Shown: in pieces, positions 33,086 to 45,499 of the stretch | Layout: each line of letters begins with the position of its first letter | How positions within the stretch are numbered: the first letter of the stretch is position 1 | Assembly (NCBI RefSeq): GCF_023065955.2 | Contig: NW_026622808.1 | Coordinates: 31,198,475-31,262,474 of the forward strand | DNA: 64,000 nucleotides | Direction of reading: 5' to 3' | Origin: Ursus arctos | Taxonomy: Eukaryota; Chordata; Mammalia; Carnivora; Ursidae | The notes under the pieces: generated by a model | What the model was told of the DNA's origin: nothing | The model's input: only the letters and a program-made list of their open reading frames with translations | Database searches by the model: none | Program-made: the position numbers and the translations under genes

Positions 33086-35140
33086 AGACTTCAACTATTT
33101 ATATCCTTCTCAACCCCAAAGCCAAAATCAAGCCCCTCAGGAACACATTAGAATAATTCCCATCAGAGTCAAAGGCCAAACAAGCCCGTGCACTTCACCA
33201 CCACCATTTACTACTGCTGTGGAGGTATCAGCGATCACAGCTGGGCAACAGAAAGAAAACAAAGGTATGTCACTGGAAAAGAAAAAGTAAAATGATGACT
33301 ATTTGCAGATGATATTCTTACATAGCTAGAGAATCCACTGAAAACCTTTACCATTTTATAATCAGGTAAGGTAGTGAAAATGAATATACAGAAATCCATG
33401 CCTTCCGCGCATCATCAACAAGAAGGGAGAAGAGAAAATGCTTCAACAACACTAAAAACAAAGAAAAAAGATCTGAGAACAAACTTAACAAGAAATGCCA
33501 AGAAATCTCTCACACTCTGAGGGACATGAAAGAAGACTCCCGCAAAGAGAAAGGCACACAATCCTAGTGGGGAAGACTCATCACCTAAATGTCACTCTTC
33601 CTACATTAACCTAAAAATGTAACACAGCGCCAATAAAAACAAAAAGGATTTTTTTTATTTTTTAAATAAGGCAGATTTATGTTAAGGTTCATTTAAAAAA
33701 ACAACATAGCTAGGAAAGTTCTGAAATTAAAGGTAATGAATGATAATTAACTTTACCAAATATCAAAACATGCTCTAAAACCAGAGTAATTAAAATAATG
33801 TGTCCCCAAACATACATGCACAGATACTGTGTATAAGAGAAAGTCCAGAAATAGACCCAAATGTATATGATACGTGGCAAAGTATATCACATATAGAAAA
33901 GGACATTTGAACAAGTGGGAGGAAAAATGAATTGCTCATTACGAGGTGTTGCAAAAATGGGTGGCCATTTGGGAAAAAATTAAGCTGGACCCACATTTCT
34001 CACCAAAATAAATGCCAAATGGATAGAAGATATAAAGGTAAATAATGAAATTTAAAAAGTACTTTAAGAAACCACAGGGTAATTTTCCATACTCTTCAAA
34101 TAGGGAAGATCTTTCTAGGTATGACAGAGAACCCAGAAACCTTAAAAGTCCAATGAATATGACCCAAGTAACAACCAATTTTTTTTTCATGACAGAACCA
34201 TCCTAAATAAAAAGAGAAATTAACAATCTGGAAAAATACAACTGCAATTTGTATCACCAACAAAGTGCTAAGTTCCTTCATATAGAAACCATTTTTACAA
34301 AATCAATGTTAAAAATACCAAAGCCCAAAAGAAAAATGGGCAAAGAAAATGGAAATGGTCCCTCACCCTTACAACAACAGGAGAGCTACAAATTAAAAAC
34401 TACCCCTGATATGAATGTTCATTCTATTACTCTTTTAAGTTTTCAATAGGGTAAACTAAGTTTTGGAAAAAAAAAATTTACACAAAGAAGTAATTTTTTT
34501 CACCTACCAAAGGGGCAAAGATCAAACTGTGCTATCACAGTGCTGGGGAGGGTGTGGACGGACGGGCACCGGCGCACACAGCCAAGGGGCATACGCGGAC
34601 AAAGCCGCTATGGAGGTGTATCTGGTAAGAGCTACAAAAGCACGTACTCACCAACCCAGCAATCTTGCCTCTGGTAAGTGACCAGACCCATGCACTTGGC
34701 CATGCATCAAATGATGCGTATAGAAGGTTACTCAGTGTTTCTGCACGAGCAAAATTTACAACACCTTATACGTCCATCAACAGAGCTCTGGCTGAATAAA
34801 GGTACATCCTGACAATGGAATATCATCCAGCTGTGAAAGACAATGAGAAAGCTCTTCTGTGTTGATAATGAACTATCAGAAACAAACAGAGAAAAAAGCA
34901 AGGGATATAGTGTGCTACTTTCATGTAAAAGAAAAGAGCTCTCTGTGTATTTGTCTGTATTAACGCAAAGAACACCCCTGAACAGATACTGGAGAACTGG
35001 CATCACTGGCTGCCTCTGGGGAGAGGATGTGGCGGCCAGGGGCAAGATGGAAGGGAAACTTTCCCATGTATACTCTGTTGTTCCTTTTGAATTTTATGCC
35101 ATGTCAATCTACTATCACAGTGAAAAGCTAAAATTAAAAA
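33086..35140 (+). mobile_element. Decayed L1 ORF2 fragments
   Basis: TATTTGCAGATGATATTCTT (33300) is the coding sequence of the RT active-site FADD motif. GATATAAAGGTAAATAATGA and CTATCACAGTGCTGGGGAGG belong to later ORF2/3' UTR. Ends near 35140 in an A-rich stretch. Confidence 0.7.
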
Positions 35141-35630
35141 TAATGAACGCTTCCTTGTGGAAGCAGCAGCCTTCTTCTCTGAGCTTCTGTAACTGTGTAT
35201 ATCCACCATGGCTGTGTTCATTCCGACTCTTTCGGCCTCCTCTGCTTGATTGTGGTTTCTCTGGGAAGAAGGTCACTGCTGAATCACCTTTGTGTTCCCT
35301 AGAGCACCCAGCGCCTCATTTGGTGCTGAGCGGAAAGTCACTGAAGGTCTGTCCGTTCACTGCACTAAACTAGTCCACTGGTGCAAACAGTTCATCCTTG
35401 GGGGAAAGGAGATTTTTCTGAAAGTTGCCTTGTAAAGCGGACCAATGATTAGGACAGGAAATTCTGCTTCTGTAAGCAACAAAATTAGCCATATAAGCCA
35501 GAAGAACGCTCAGCAGAACAAGTTAAAAGTACTGAAAAGAGAAAGGAGTTTCAGTTCAGGAATGGAAGCTGATTTCAGAGAATCTGAAGCCTCAAAATAC
35601 CTATATTCAAGAGGATGACCTCTGCCACAT
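35141..35630. other. SCAP intron 1, unassigned
   Basis: No repeat or gene recognised. The 176-codon plus frame 34843-35373 bridges L1 3' sequence and this stretch and is not a gene. Confidence 0.4.
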
Positions 35631-35647
35631 TTAGAATAATCGTTGGG

Positions 35648-35833
35648 GGCACGTGGGTGGCTCAGTGGGTTAAGGATCTGCCTTTGGCTCCGGTCATGAC
35701 CCGGGAGTCCTGGGACTGAGCCCTGTGTCAGGCTCCCTGCCCAGTGGAGATCCTGCTTCTCCCTCTACCTACCACTCCCCCTGTTCATGCTCTCCCTCTC
35801 TGTCTCTGTCAAATAAAGAAAACCATAAAGAAA
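35648..35833 (+). repeat. CanSINE
   Basis: TSDs AATAATCGTTGGG (35635-35647) and AATAATCATTGGG (35834-35846). Confidence 0.95.
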
Positions 35834-36101
35834 AATAATCATTGGGATGGCACAGCAACACCCAGACTGAAGGGAAGACAAAATTATATCACCTGGTTGT
35901 GACGGTCGTCACAAATAACCAAGCACATGATGCCAACCTCTGCACAACCGAACATCCACAAATATATTAAAGATTTTCCTTCCACAATGCCAGCTACCTA
36001 CGTTCTTATCCCTCTTGACCTGGTCAGGAATGACTAACAAAGAGACTGAGCTGACCCCTGCTAAGAATATGGGAAAAGAATTTGTTTTAAAGCTAGAAAC
36101 A

Positions 36102-36284
36102 GGGGCGTCTGGGTGGCTCAGTCGGCTTAGGTCATGTTCTCAGGGTTGTTGAGATGGAGCCCCACAGCAGGCTCCATGCTCAGCGGGGAGTCCGCTTGAG
36201 ATTCGCTCTCTCCCTCCCTCTGTCCCAAACCCACTTGCCCACTCACTCCCTCCCTAAAATAAATAAATCTTAAAAAAATAAAAT
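36102..36284 (+). repeat. CanSINE
   Basis: Exact TSDs AAAGCTAGAAACA (36089-36101, 36285-36297). Lacks part of the head after GGCTCAGTCGG. Confidence 0.93.
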
Positions 36285-36297
36285 AAAGCTAGAAACA

Positions 36298-36680
36298 ACC
36301 CAAGAGCCCAATGGGGCAGCCCTGTCATTTCACAAGACCTTTGGCCCAGCCAGAGCGTGCCTTCAGTCTCAGCCCCAGCAGGTGCCGGCAGGAGCCTGAC
36401 TAGGACCAGCCACCCGCTCCCAGCTACACATGGGCAGCCTCATCCACATCCACACAGGACGGAGGCCCCTTGCCTGGTTTCCTGGCAGATGTGTGGCCTG
36501 CTGGAGAGCACCATGGTTCTTGATAGCTTATCCCAAAGTGGGGGTGCGGAGTCTCTTTATTACTGTCTCAAGAGCTTTTAATACAAATGGCGCATGGAAA
36601 ATGGTTCCATTCCCAACACAGATCCACAAAAGCACTGTCTGTGAGGGGAAGAACTGCAAAGAAGAGAGCAAAGAGCCCTT
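36298..36680. other. SCAP intron 1, unassigned
   Basis: Short GC-richer stretch; the overlapping 74- and 107-codon frames run into L1 and are not genes. Confidence 0.4.
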
Positions 36681-36823
36681 CTCCTTGACACGGGCTTTTC
36701 AACAAATGGTGCTGGGAAAACTGGATAGCCACTACGTAAAACAGTTCAGTTGAACTCTTACATCACATACAAAAATTCAAAATGCATCAAAGACCTAAAC
36801 AAAGAGCTAAAACTATAAATCTC

Positions 36824-37011
36824 TTTTTAAAAGATTTTATTTATTTGAAAGAGAGAGAGAGAATGAGAGAGAAAGCACAAGCAAGGAGAGGAGAGGGAGA
36901 AACAGGCTTCCCACTGAGCAGGGAGCCTGACGCAGGGCTCAATTCCAGGACCCCAGAATCATGACCTGAGCCAAAGGCAGACACTTAACCGACTGAGCCA
37001 CCCAGGTGCCC
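36824..37011 (-). repeat. CanSINE in L1, antisense
   Basis: TSDs CTAAAACTATAAATCTC (36807-36823) and CTAAAACTATAAAACTC (37012-37028). Confidence 0.95.
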
Positions 37012-38114
37012 CTAAAACTATAAAACTCTTAAAAGAAAGTAGAGTAAAAGCTTCATGACATTGGATTTAGAAAGGATTTCTCGGATATGACACCAAAAGT
37101 ACAGGTAAAAAAAGAAAACAATCTGGGCTTCAAAAAATAATTTTTGTGCAACAAAGGAAACTTTCAACAGAGTGAAAAGACATCCCACAGAATGGGAAAA
37201 AGTATTTGCAAATCATGTCTAATAAGGAATTAATATCCAGAATAAAGAACTTTTATAACTTGGCAACAAAAAACCAAACAACCCTATTAAAAAAACGGGC
37301 AAAGGACTTGAACAGACATTTCTCTAGAGAAGATATACAGACGGCCAACAGGCACATAAAAAAGATGCCCAACATCACTAATCATTAGGGAAATGCAAAT
37401 TGAAGCCATAATGAGATACCACTTCATACCTACTAGGATGGCTCTTATTAAAAAATAAAAACAAACAAATGAAAATGCGAAATGAGTATTGGTAAGGATG
37501 TGGAGCAACTGGGAACTCTTGTGCATTAGTGATAGAATATAAAATGGGGCAGCTGCTGTGGGAAATAGTTTGGCAGCTCCTCAAAAAGTGAAACATAGAA
37601 TTACCAAATGATCCAGCAATTCCTCCCCTGGGTACATATCCAAAGAACTGAAAGTAGGGATTTGAACAGGTATCTGTACACTCATGTTTATAACAGCATT
37701 ATTCACAATAAGCAAAAGGTACAAATAATCCCAATGTTCACTGACAGACGAAGAGATAAATAAAATGTGGATACACATACAACACAATATTATTTGGCCT
37801 GAAAAAGGAATGAAATTCTGATACATGCTACAACATGGAGGAACACTGAAAACACTGTGTTAAGTGCAATAAGCCACGTACAAAAGGACAAACACAATAT
37901 GATTCCACTTATACGAGGGACCTAGAATGGGCCAATTCAGAGACAGAAAGTAGAATAGTGGTTGGGGGCGGGGAGAACAAGAAGTTGTTTAATGAGTATG
38001 GAGTTTCTGTTTGGCAGGACGAAAACCTTCTGGAAACGGGCAGTGGTGATGGTTGTACAACACTGTGAAGATATCTGATGCCACTGAATGGTACACTTAA
38101 AAGTGGTTAAAATG

Positions 38115-38300
38115 GGGGCGCCTGGGTGGCACAGTCGTTAAGCGTCTGCCTTTGGCTCAGGGCGTGATCCCAGCGTTCTGGGATCGAGCCCCACATCAGG
38201 CTTCTCTGCTGGGAGCCTGCTTCTTCCTCTGCCACTCCCCCTGCTTGTGTTCCCTCTCTCACTGGCTCTCTGTCAAATAAATAAATAAAATCTTAAAAAA
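38115..38300 (+). repeat. Young CanSINE sharing its target with the U6 pseudogene
   Basis: Full head and body; TGGTTAAAATG precedes it (38104-38114) and follows it (38306-38316), then recurs after the U6 copy (38435-38445). Confidence 0.95.
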
Positions 38301-38316
38301 AAAAATGGTTAAAATG

Positions 38317-38429
38317 GTGCTCGCTTTGGCAGCACACATACTAAAACCGGAACAACACAGAGAAGATTAGCATGGCCCCTGCGCAAGGATGACACACAAA
38401 TTTGTGAAGCATTCCATATATTTTTTTTT
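38317..38429 (+). pseudogene. U6 snRNA retropseudogene
   Basis: A full-length copy of U6 spliceosomal RNA: GTGCTCGCTTTGGCAGCAC start, intact AGAGAAGATTAGCATGGCC core, and T-rich 3' end. There are about nine substitutions against the human U6 I recall, mostly C-to-T or G-to-A at CpG-like sites. It is flanked by perfect 16-bp direct repeats (AAAAATGGTTAAAATG at 38301-38316 and 38430-38445), the mark of L1-driven retroposition. No upstream PSE/TATA is seen, because the left flank is SINE tail and L1 DNA, so it is not expected to be a functional gene. Confidence 0.93.
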
Positions 38430-38754
38430 AAAAATGGTTAAAATGATAAATTTTGTAATGTATATTTTCGCACAGAAAAGCTTATCAAATAATTTTGAAA
38501 GAAAAAAAAAGAAAAATAACAAAAGGGAAGAGGACATATCTGAAGCAAGTGGGCCTTGAGTTAATGAGTAAATGACAGCTATAACCGAATGATAGACGCA
38601 CAAAGGCTCAGTGCTTTCTGCTTTTGTATATATTTGAATCTTACCGTAATGAACATTAATAAACAAGGAAGTCCTTCAGAATGTGCAAAACCTTTTTAGA
38701 ATTTATCCCCTTACAAAATTTAGCAAGATTAGAATACACAAGGTTGGAAGACCT

Positions 38755-38865
38755 GGGGCGCCTGGTTGGCTCAGCTGGAAGAGCATGTGATTCCTGATCT
38801 GAGGGTTGTGAGTCTGAGCCCCACTTTGGGTAGAGATTACTAAAAAGAAAAAAAAAAAAAAAAAA
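38755..38865 (+). repeat. Short tRNA-Lys-like CanSINE
   Basis: GGTTGGCTCAGCTGGAAGAG head, GAGTCTGAGCCCCACTTTGG, then AGAGATTACTAAAAAG and an A tail; no CT body. Confidence 0.9.
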
Positions 38866-38926
38866 GGTTCAAAGACCTAAACTTAAGACCAAAAACTATA
38901 AAATTCTTATAAGAAAACACAGGGCA

Positions 38927-39029
38927 GGGGATGCCCGGCTGGCTCCGTAGGTACAGCATGCAAGTCTTGATCGCAGGGTCTTGAGTTTGACCCCTGCATT
39001 GGGTGCAGAGATTACTTAAAAAAAAAAAA
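38927..39029 (+). repeat. Short tRNA-Lys-like CanSINE
   Basis: GGGGATGCCCGGCTGGCTCC head, ends GCAGAGATTACTTAAA plus A tail; no CT body. Confidence 0.88.
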
Positions 39030-39166
39030 GGGGCAAAAGCTTCAATGACATTGGACTTGGCAATGATTTCTTGGATATGACACCAAGAACACAGGCAACA
39101 AAAAGAAAAAAAAACAAATTGGACTTCATAAAAATGTTTAAATTGTGTACATCAAAAGACACTATC

Positions 39167-39380
39167 CGGGCTGCCTGGGTGGCTCAGCTGTTAAGCATCT
39201 GCCTTTGGCTCAGGTCATGATCCCAGCATCCTGGGATTGAGCCCTGCATCAGGCTCCCTGATAAGCAGGGAGCCTGCTTCTCTCTCTCCAACTCCCCCCT
39301 GCTTGTGTTCCCTCTCTCCCTGTCTCTGTGAGATAAATAAATAAAATCTTTAAAAACAAAAAACAAAACAAAACAAAAAT
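39167..39380 (+). repeat. CanSINE
   Basis: Exact TSDs AAAAGACACTATC (39154-39166, 39381-39393); tail contains (AAAAC)n. Confidence 0.95.
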
Positions 39381-39821
39381 AAAAGACACTATCAACAGAG
39401 TAAAAAGGCAGCACACAGAAAATATTTACAAATCAAGTACTTGATAAAGAGATTACTATCTAGCATATACAGAGAACTCCTAAAACTCAACAACAAAAAA
39501 CAATCTGATGCAAAACTGGGCAAAGGACTTGAACAAACATTTCTCCAAAGATACACCAATGGCTAACAAGCACATGAAAAAATGCACAACATCACTACCC
39601 ATTAGGGAAACGCAAATCAAAACTACAATGAGATACCATCTCACACCCACTAGGACGGCTACCACCAAAAAACAAAAACAAAAACAAAACAAAACAGAAA
39701 ATAACAAGTGTTGACAAGGATGCGGATAAACTGGAACACTTGTACATTGCTGGTGAGAATGCAAAATGATACAGCAACTGTGGAAAACAGTATGGTGGTG
39801 CCTCAAAAAATTAATCATAGT

Positions 39822-40024
39822 GGGGCGCCTGGGTGGCTCATTTGTTAGGCGTCTGCCTTCGGCTCAGGGCGTGATCCCGGCATTCTGGGATGGAGCCCCG
39901 CATTGGGCTCCCTGCTGGGAGCCTGCTTCCTCCTCTCCCACTCCCCCTACTTGTGTTCCCTCTCTCGCTGGCTGTCTCTCTCTCTATCAAATAAAAAAAA
40001 TAAAATCCTTAAAAAAAAAAAAGA
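39822..40024 (+). repeat. Young CanSINE
   Basis: GGGGCGCCTGGGTGGCTCAT head, CT body, A tail; L1 resumes after. Confidence 0.94.
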
Positions 40025-40555
40025 AAACGGGAACTTGAATAAATATTTGTACACCCACGTCCATAACAGAATTATTCACAATAGCCAAAAGGCAGAACAA
40101 CACAAATGTCAAGCAATGGATAAATGGATAAACAAAATGTGATATATAAATTCCACGGACTATTATTCAGCTTTAAAAAGGAAGGAAATTCTAACACACG
40201 CTACAACATGGATGAACCATGAGGACATCATGCTGAATGAAACACACCAGTCACAAAAAGACAAATACTGTATGATTCCACTCACATGAGATACTTAGGA
40301 GTAGACAAAATCATAGATGGGAAGTAGAATGGTGGTTCCAGGGGCAGGGGGAAGGAGGGAAAGGGGAGTTACTGTTAAATGGGTACGGAGTTTCAGTGTT
40401 GCAAGATGAAAAGAGAAATGGAGAAGGATGACTGTGATGGTTGCACATTATGTGTGTATTTAACACCATTCAACTGTACAGTTAAAATGATTAACATGGT
40501 AAGTTTTATGTGTATTTACCACAATAGAAAAATTAAACAACAACAACAACAAAGA

Positions 40556-41985
40556 ATGAGTACACAGAAGGGGGCAGGGGAAGACAGGGCTAGGAGGAAT
40601 TCAAGTGTATTACAAAAAAAGGAAATAGGATGGGAACACATATTTGGTTACAATATAATCACAGTAATCTTTAGAACAGGGATGAAATGTGTTCTATATT
40701 TTATGGTAAAATCTGAAACAGCAAAATAACTAGCCACTAAACAGAACATTATAAGCCAAAAATAATCTTAATACAGAAAGCATAAGCCATAGAACTCTGA
40801 ATACAAACGGGACTCTGAGCTCCCTAAGAGCCAACGCAAAGAGGGAAACATTATTGACATAGTTCACGGTATACTTTAGACAAAATCAAACCAGTGGCTT
40901 AGAAGAGGCACAGTCACTCCAGGCACTGAACCTGAAGAAATTTCTAATTGGCCTCACGGATTTTCTTGGGGACTTCTCAGATAGATCTCAATGCAAGCTG
41001 ATGGGGCCATGCAAAGTCAGTTTACTAAAAAGCTGGAAGAGGGGCCAGAATTATGCTGCTTCCTAACGATGTGGCTTCACTCAAAGACAAAACACTGCCT
41101 GGAATGTCAGTACTAAAACACCTTCCAGCACAGTCTGATCAATGTTCTTTCTCTCAGCTGAGCTTCAGATGGCATTTGGGAGAAGCAGTCAAGGTTATCC
41201 TTCCTGACAGGAATATGAGATACAACATTCTCCGTTGCTTGCTAAAGGCAGGTCTTGGTGTTTCCAATAGTCACTGTTGCAGGGATGACAAATTAGAATG
41301 CATGTCCAAATCCAACCAGGGCTCAGGCTGGAAGAAGGGACTTAATCAACCCATGGAGATGAGGCAGCATCAATGTGAGCTGGTAGGGAAGAAGGGCTGG
41401 GTAGGCCAGCCTGGGGAAGATCATGAGAGCAGGGGGATATTGAAGATGTTGAAGAGGACCACGACTGGAGACTTTCTGAGTGACAGTGCAGTCTTCTGAA
41501 AGGTGCGATCCAAGCCCACAGCCAAACACAGCAAGCTGCTCAAAGGATCAAGTTATTGGGAAACGTAGAAATAAATGAGATTTTAAGTTTAAAAAAAAAC
41601 AAAAATGTTGTAGAAAACAGTATGATCCCATTATAAAGAGAGAGAAAAGGAGAATGAGCAAGAATGAAGCCTGCTGTCACCACTGTGATTACAGACAAAA
41701 ACTGTGCAAGTGCACGCCTGCCTATTGTTCTTCAACACAGACAACTTGTATTAAAACAAAAACAAAAACACTTCTAACTCCTCACGAAATTTAGAAATAT
41801 AGTATTGCAGTAAAAAATACAAGTAGCAATACAAATATGTTACTGAGAATGAAATCTTAATTATGACATCATCTAAAAATCAGGGAAACTGTCTAAAACC
41901 AAGAGCCGGTTATGTACTTGGCAAACCTATGATACACAACTGATGCTGATGGGATTCAGTGTGAAACATGTAAGCACGGGCATCG
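40556..41985. other. SCAP intron 1, unassigned
   Basis: About 1.4 kb with no clear repeat. The 148-codon plus frame at 41053-41499 has no recognisable domain, signal peptide or repeat structure and no splice or conservation support, so it is not called. Confidence 0.4.
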
Positions 41986-42017
41986 CGCTCCGGTTTTAGG
42001 CGTGCCTGTATGGAGGC

Positions 42018-42136
42018 ATGGCTCTCAAAGTATGGTACCTCTGGAGACCAGCAGCAGCAGCCTGAGAACAGAGACTCTACTGACGTGGGATTACAACAAG
42101 GTGATTCTAATTCACACCAAAGTCTGAGAACCACTG
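42018..42136 (+). mobile_element. MER5A-like hAT-Charlie fossil
   Basis: GGCTCTCAAAGTATGGTACC start and AAAGTCTGAGAACCACTGG end match MER5A termini; the interior is partly lost. Confidence 0.75.
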
Positions 42137-42698
42137 GTATGAATAATGTCTCACCTATCTAGCGAGGGGAATATAGCTCTTGCTCAAATCCCATTCTATT
42201 AACCTGAACTCCTGCACAAACACTAATCTATTCAATTGTGAAATAAGCTGGAAGAGAATTTGAAGATATTTTCAAAATTACGTAGAATTCTGGAATCGCT
42301 TGTTTTGATACAATGTAGCAACTACTGCAGTGGCGTGACCTGAAGAAAATCAAATTTAGTTTGTAAGAAGTGGTAAGGGATCAACATATTTGGTATTTCA
42401 ATATATCTAAATATCATCTAAGATTTGCAAATACTCTAAAGTTAACAGCACAAATATGACTATTACAACTGCCACATATATGTTAACTGATTATCTTAGT
42501 CTCTCTTATTTCTGACATGAACAGATTTGAAACAGAAAAGGTTCAACGAAATTTTAATTTCTAAAAGGGTTATATCAGTCACTATAGCTCCAAACTTAAG
42601 ATTGCAGCTACATCTGAGACATAAAGACTATTAAAATACCAGATCCTCTTTCACAAAATTGTGACTGCAATTTTTAAAATAATTTATACTTGGTTACT
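42137..42698. other. SCAP intron 1, unassigned
   Basis: AT-rich, no feature recognised. Confidence 0.4.
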
Positions 42699-42717
42699 AA
42701 TATGAAATACCATTCTT

Positions 42718-42901
42718 GGGGTGCCTAGGTGGCTCAGTCGGTTAAGCATCTGCCTTTCACTGAGGTCATGATCTCAGGGTCCTGGGATAGAGCCCCACAT
42801 CTGGCTCAGTGGGGAGTCTGCTTCTCCCTTTGCCCCTCCCTTCCTCGTGAGCACAATCTGTCTCTCTCTCTCTCAAATAAATTTTTAAAAATGTTTTTAA
42901 A
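42718..42901 (+). repeat. CanSINE
   Basis: TSDs AATATGAAATACCATTCT (42699-42716) and AATATGAAATACTATTCT (42902-42919). Confidence 0.95.
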
Positions 42902-42919
42902 AATATGAAATACTATTCT

Positions 42920-43489
42920 CCCTGATTATGTGGAATTACACTGAACTTCACTAAACTTCCAACTCAGGAACAAATGGCTAGCACAACACTTTACATATTT
43001 GATACAAATGCTAGATACCAAATAAATCAGTGGTTTCCAAACGTTTTCTGATTTGAACCCCAAACAAGAATTGGAGTATACGTCCCAATATATGTATATT
43101 CATATATATGTATATACTACTGTAATATATAGTGTACATCATAAAATAACCTAATAAAACTTAAGTAAAGCTAAAATGGACACAAAGATCAGTTGTGATT
43201 CCCCCCTCCCAGACCTCCATGCACCCTTGATGCATGCACACCCCTCATCTTTGGACTCCAGTGTGAAGCTTCCCGCAACCCCGCGAGCATGCTCGGCCAG
43301 CGCCGGTGACCACTCATGTGGAAGCTGTCACATGCAGCAGCCAAACTGCTGTCCCCTTCCTGCTGAGTTCCACGTCTCTGACTTGATTCTATGATGCTGG
43401 CTCCTTCCCTTCACCCCATCACCTTCTTCTGCTACCTCTCACCTGCCAACGGGCAACAGAGGAGAAGACTGTGAGGCCAGCATATGCCA
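42920..43489. other. SCAP intron 1, unassigned
   Basis: Includes a short TATATG-rich tract at 43085-43140. No gene or family recognised. Confidence 0.4.
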
Positions 43490-43715
43490 GAAGAGCATAA
43501 AAGCATGGACTCCGTTGTCAAGCAAACCTGGGTTTGCACCAGGGCTCTGCCTCTATCTCAGGAGGTGACCCAGGGCCAGTCAGATAACATCTATACAACT
43601 CATCATTAAAGGGGGGGTGATAACAGTATCTCACTGGGTTACTATGATGACTAAGTGAGATAAGCTATTATTAGAACACCTAGCACAGTACCTCGATAGC
43701 ACAGATGTTCAATAA
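43490..43715 (+). repeat. MIR SINE, nearly full length
   Basis: CATGGACTCCGTTGTCAAGC, TATGATGACTAAGTGAGATA and GTTCAATAAATATTT mark 5', core-adjacent and 3' regions of MIR. Confidence 0.8.
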
Positions 43716-43804
43716 ATATTTCACTCAATTACTACTTCGGGCGGCCAAAAAAAAAAAGTCATCTGGACTTTGTTTCATCAGCCAACTCAGGAAGGAAGGA
43801 AGTT

Positions 43805-43925
43805 ACAGTGGAAGTAGCTCAGGCAGTAGAATCTGGCAGATCTGGTTTGAAGGCCTGATCCATCACCTACAAGCTGGGTGACCCTGGAAACCCAGCTTCT
43901 CTATAAGGGGCTGACTTCTCATCTG
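43805..43925 (+). repeat. MIR SINE fragment
   Basis: CTGGTTTGAAGGCCTGATCC, then ACAAGCTGGGTGACCCTGG is the MIR core. Confidence 0.65.
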
Positions 43926-44565
43926 TTCAAACCGAAATGATGACATAAACCGTATACAAAGTATCTGTCAGAGCCAATATAACTAACCCTGGCCACAGCA
44001 AATGCCAATGGTGAGAGTAAAGGGAAAGCACATAAACCAAAGTGTAATTCCAGCGTGCACGGGACACATTCATGGGGATGGCTAGAAAACAGAGAGTAAG
44101 CATCCCTAACGTCTGCCCCCAAACATTAACAAATGCATGAGTACTGAGCCCCACAGGCATGGTTTGCATCCCAACCGGTCAGTTCACTTGCTCAGATATG
44201 ACCTCAGGCAACTCATCATCTCTCTGCCTTCATCGTTTAGTCATAAGCTAGTAGACTTTCTACCCACCTCATAACAGTAAACTGGTCTAGATGATGGGGG
44301 GGGAGGGCAAACCAATGATGATAAAGCACACGGAGACCTCAGGAAAGGGGCTGCTTTTGCACAACAGCAAAAGAACAGAGACGGCTCTCAAACACCAGAT
44401 TAGTTCATAATGAATGAGAATTCTTTCAATCTAAGACCAAAAGAATGACTATGAAAATACGTTTATATATATATTCTGTTTTTTACATCATGCACCTACT
44501 GGGAATGCTGCAAATGTGTAAAACACCTAAAACCCACTTAAGTATTTACACTTAAAAAGATACAG
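43926..44565. other. SCAP intron 1, unassigned
   Basis: No gene; a weak MIR-like trace (GACCTCAGGCAACTCATCAT) near 44200. Confidence 0.35.
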
Positions 44566-44569
44566 GACA

Positions 44570-44701
44570 CAGGGCCCGGGTGGCTCAGTCAGTTAAGCGG
44601 CTGACTCTTGCTATCAGCTCAGGTTTTGATCTCAGGGTCCTGAGTTCAAGCTCCCGACTGGGCTCCAGGGTAGGCGTGGAGCCTACTTAAAAAAAAAAAA
44701 A
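44570..44701 (+). repeat. Old CanSINE
   Basis: AGGGCCCGGGTGGCTCAGTC head, body ending GTGGAGCCTACTTAAAAA. Confidence 0.9.
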
Positions 44702-44704
44702 ATA

Positions 44705-44870
44705 CAGGTCAGATGGTAACTACTCTTGTGGTGAACATAATGTACGGAGCAGCTGAATCACTGTTGTAGCTGTACACCTGAAAATAATGTAACACTGGAG
44801 TGTAACAACTACACTCCAAAAAATTATTCTTCAAAATGGCACCATAAAAAAAAATTAAAAAGTGAAAGAA
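44705..44870 (+). mobile_element. L1 3' UTR end
   Basis: GTGGTGAACATAATGTACGG, then GTACACCTGAAAATAATGTA and an A-rich end. Confidence 0.7.
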
Positions 44871-45499
44871 ATAGTTCTTCAGTTAAGCATCACTCAGGAA
44901 CACTAATCAGACATTCTTGACCCTGGCTTCAGTCTTTAGCAGGTTATCCTGAGACAGCAGCACACCAATAAGACACCGTATTACCAAACTCCAAAAGAGA
45001 TCTGGTCAGGTAAAGGAAACACACACAAAACATCATTAAGGAAACCTTTCCTAGGTCTTCTTCACAAGAATTATTACAAAATCCCCCGAAAGAGTTTAAT
45101 CACGCAGCTTTATCACCATAGATGATGGGACAGCAAGTAGCCTGGAACGAAGGGCAACTCCTGCCAGAGCCCCCGCAGGGACCCTCCACCCCCTCCGGCC
45201 AAGAGCATCTCCACCTGTGCAACTTTCTGAGCTTCAAACGGTCCAGGCTCCCTGCAACTCTTGCCACCGTGACATTATAATCCCGTATGATATACTGAGG
45301 TAATAAACACCAGGCAACACCGTAAACACAGGCAACGTGAGTGAGCAAAGTTTGGGCTTGGGCAAAACTAGAAGCCAAGCAAAACGCAGCAAAGGAGCTA
45401 CGTGTTGCCTCAAAACCAGACAGCCCAAAAGAGGCAGGAGTGGACAGCATGCTCTCCCCCGCACTCTGGAAAACCCAGACAGCTCCAAAGCAGGTTCTA
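44871..45499. other. SCAP intron 1, promoter-proximal, unassigned
   Basis: No repeat. Open frames here are continuations of CpG-island shadows. Confidence 0.4.

Larger units (their letters stand above)
36690..38460 (+). mobile_element. L1 ORF2 3' part and 3' UTR with three insertions
   Basis: TCAACAAATGGTGCTGGGAA, then GACATTTCTCTAGAGAAGAT and GCACAAACACAATATGATTC-type ORF2 C-terminal sequence, ending in the 3' UTR (GAATGGTACACTTAAAAGTG). Interrupted by a SINE (36824-37011), a SINE (38115-38300) and the U6 pseudogene. Confidence 0.8.
38866..40555 (+). mobile_element. L1 ORF2 3' part and 3' UTR with three SINEs
   Basis: TTGGATATGACACCAAGAAC, ACTTGAACAAACATTTCTCC, and 3' UTR ending ACAGTTAAAATGATTAACAT then TTTACCACAATAG at about 40530. 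Parallels the 36.7-38.4 kb element, so this is a separate insertion of a related family. Confidence 0.8.

Noticed and set aside
38317..38429. Functional U6 snRNA gene
   Set aside because: Perfect TSDs, several substitutions and no PSE/TATA upstream mark it as a retropseudogene.
41053..41499. 148-codon plus-strand ORF
   Set aside because: No recognisable domain, no splice context, no codon or repeat signal. Kept as unassigned.
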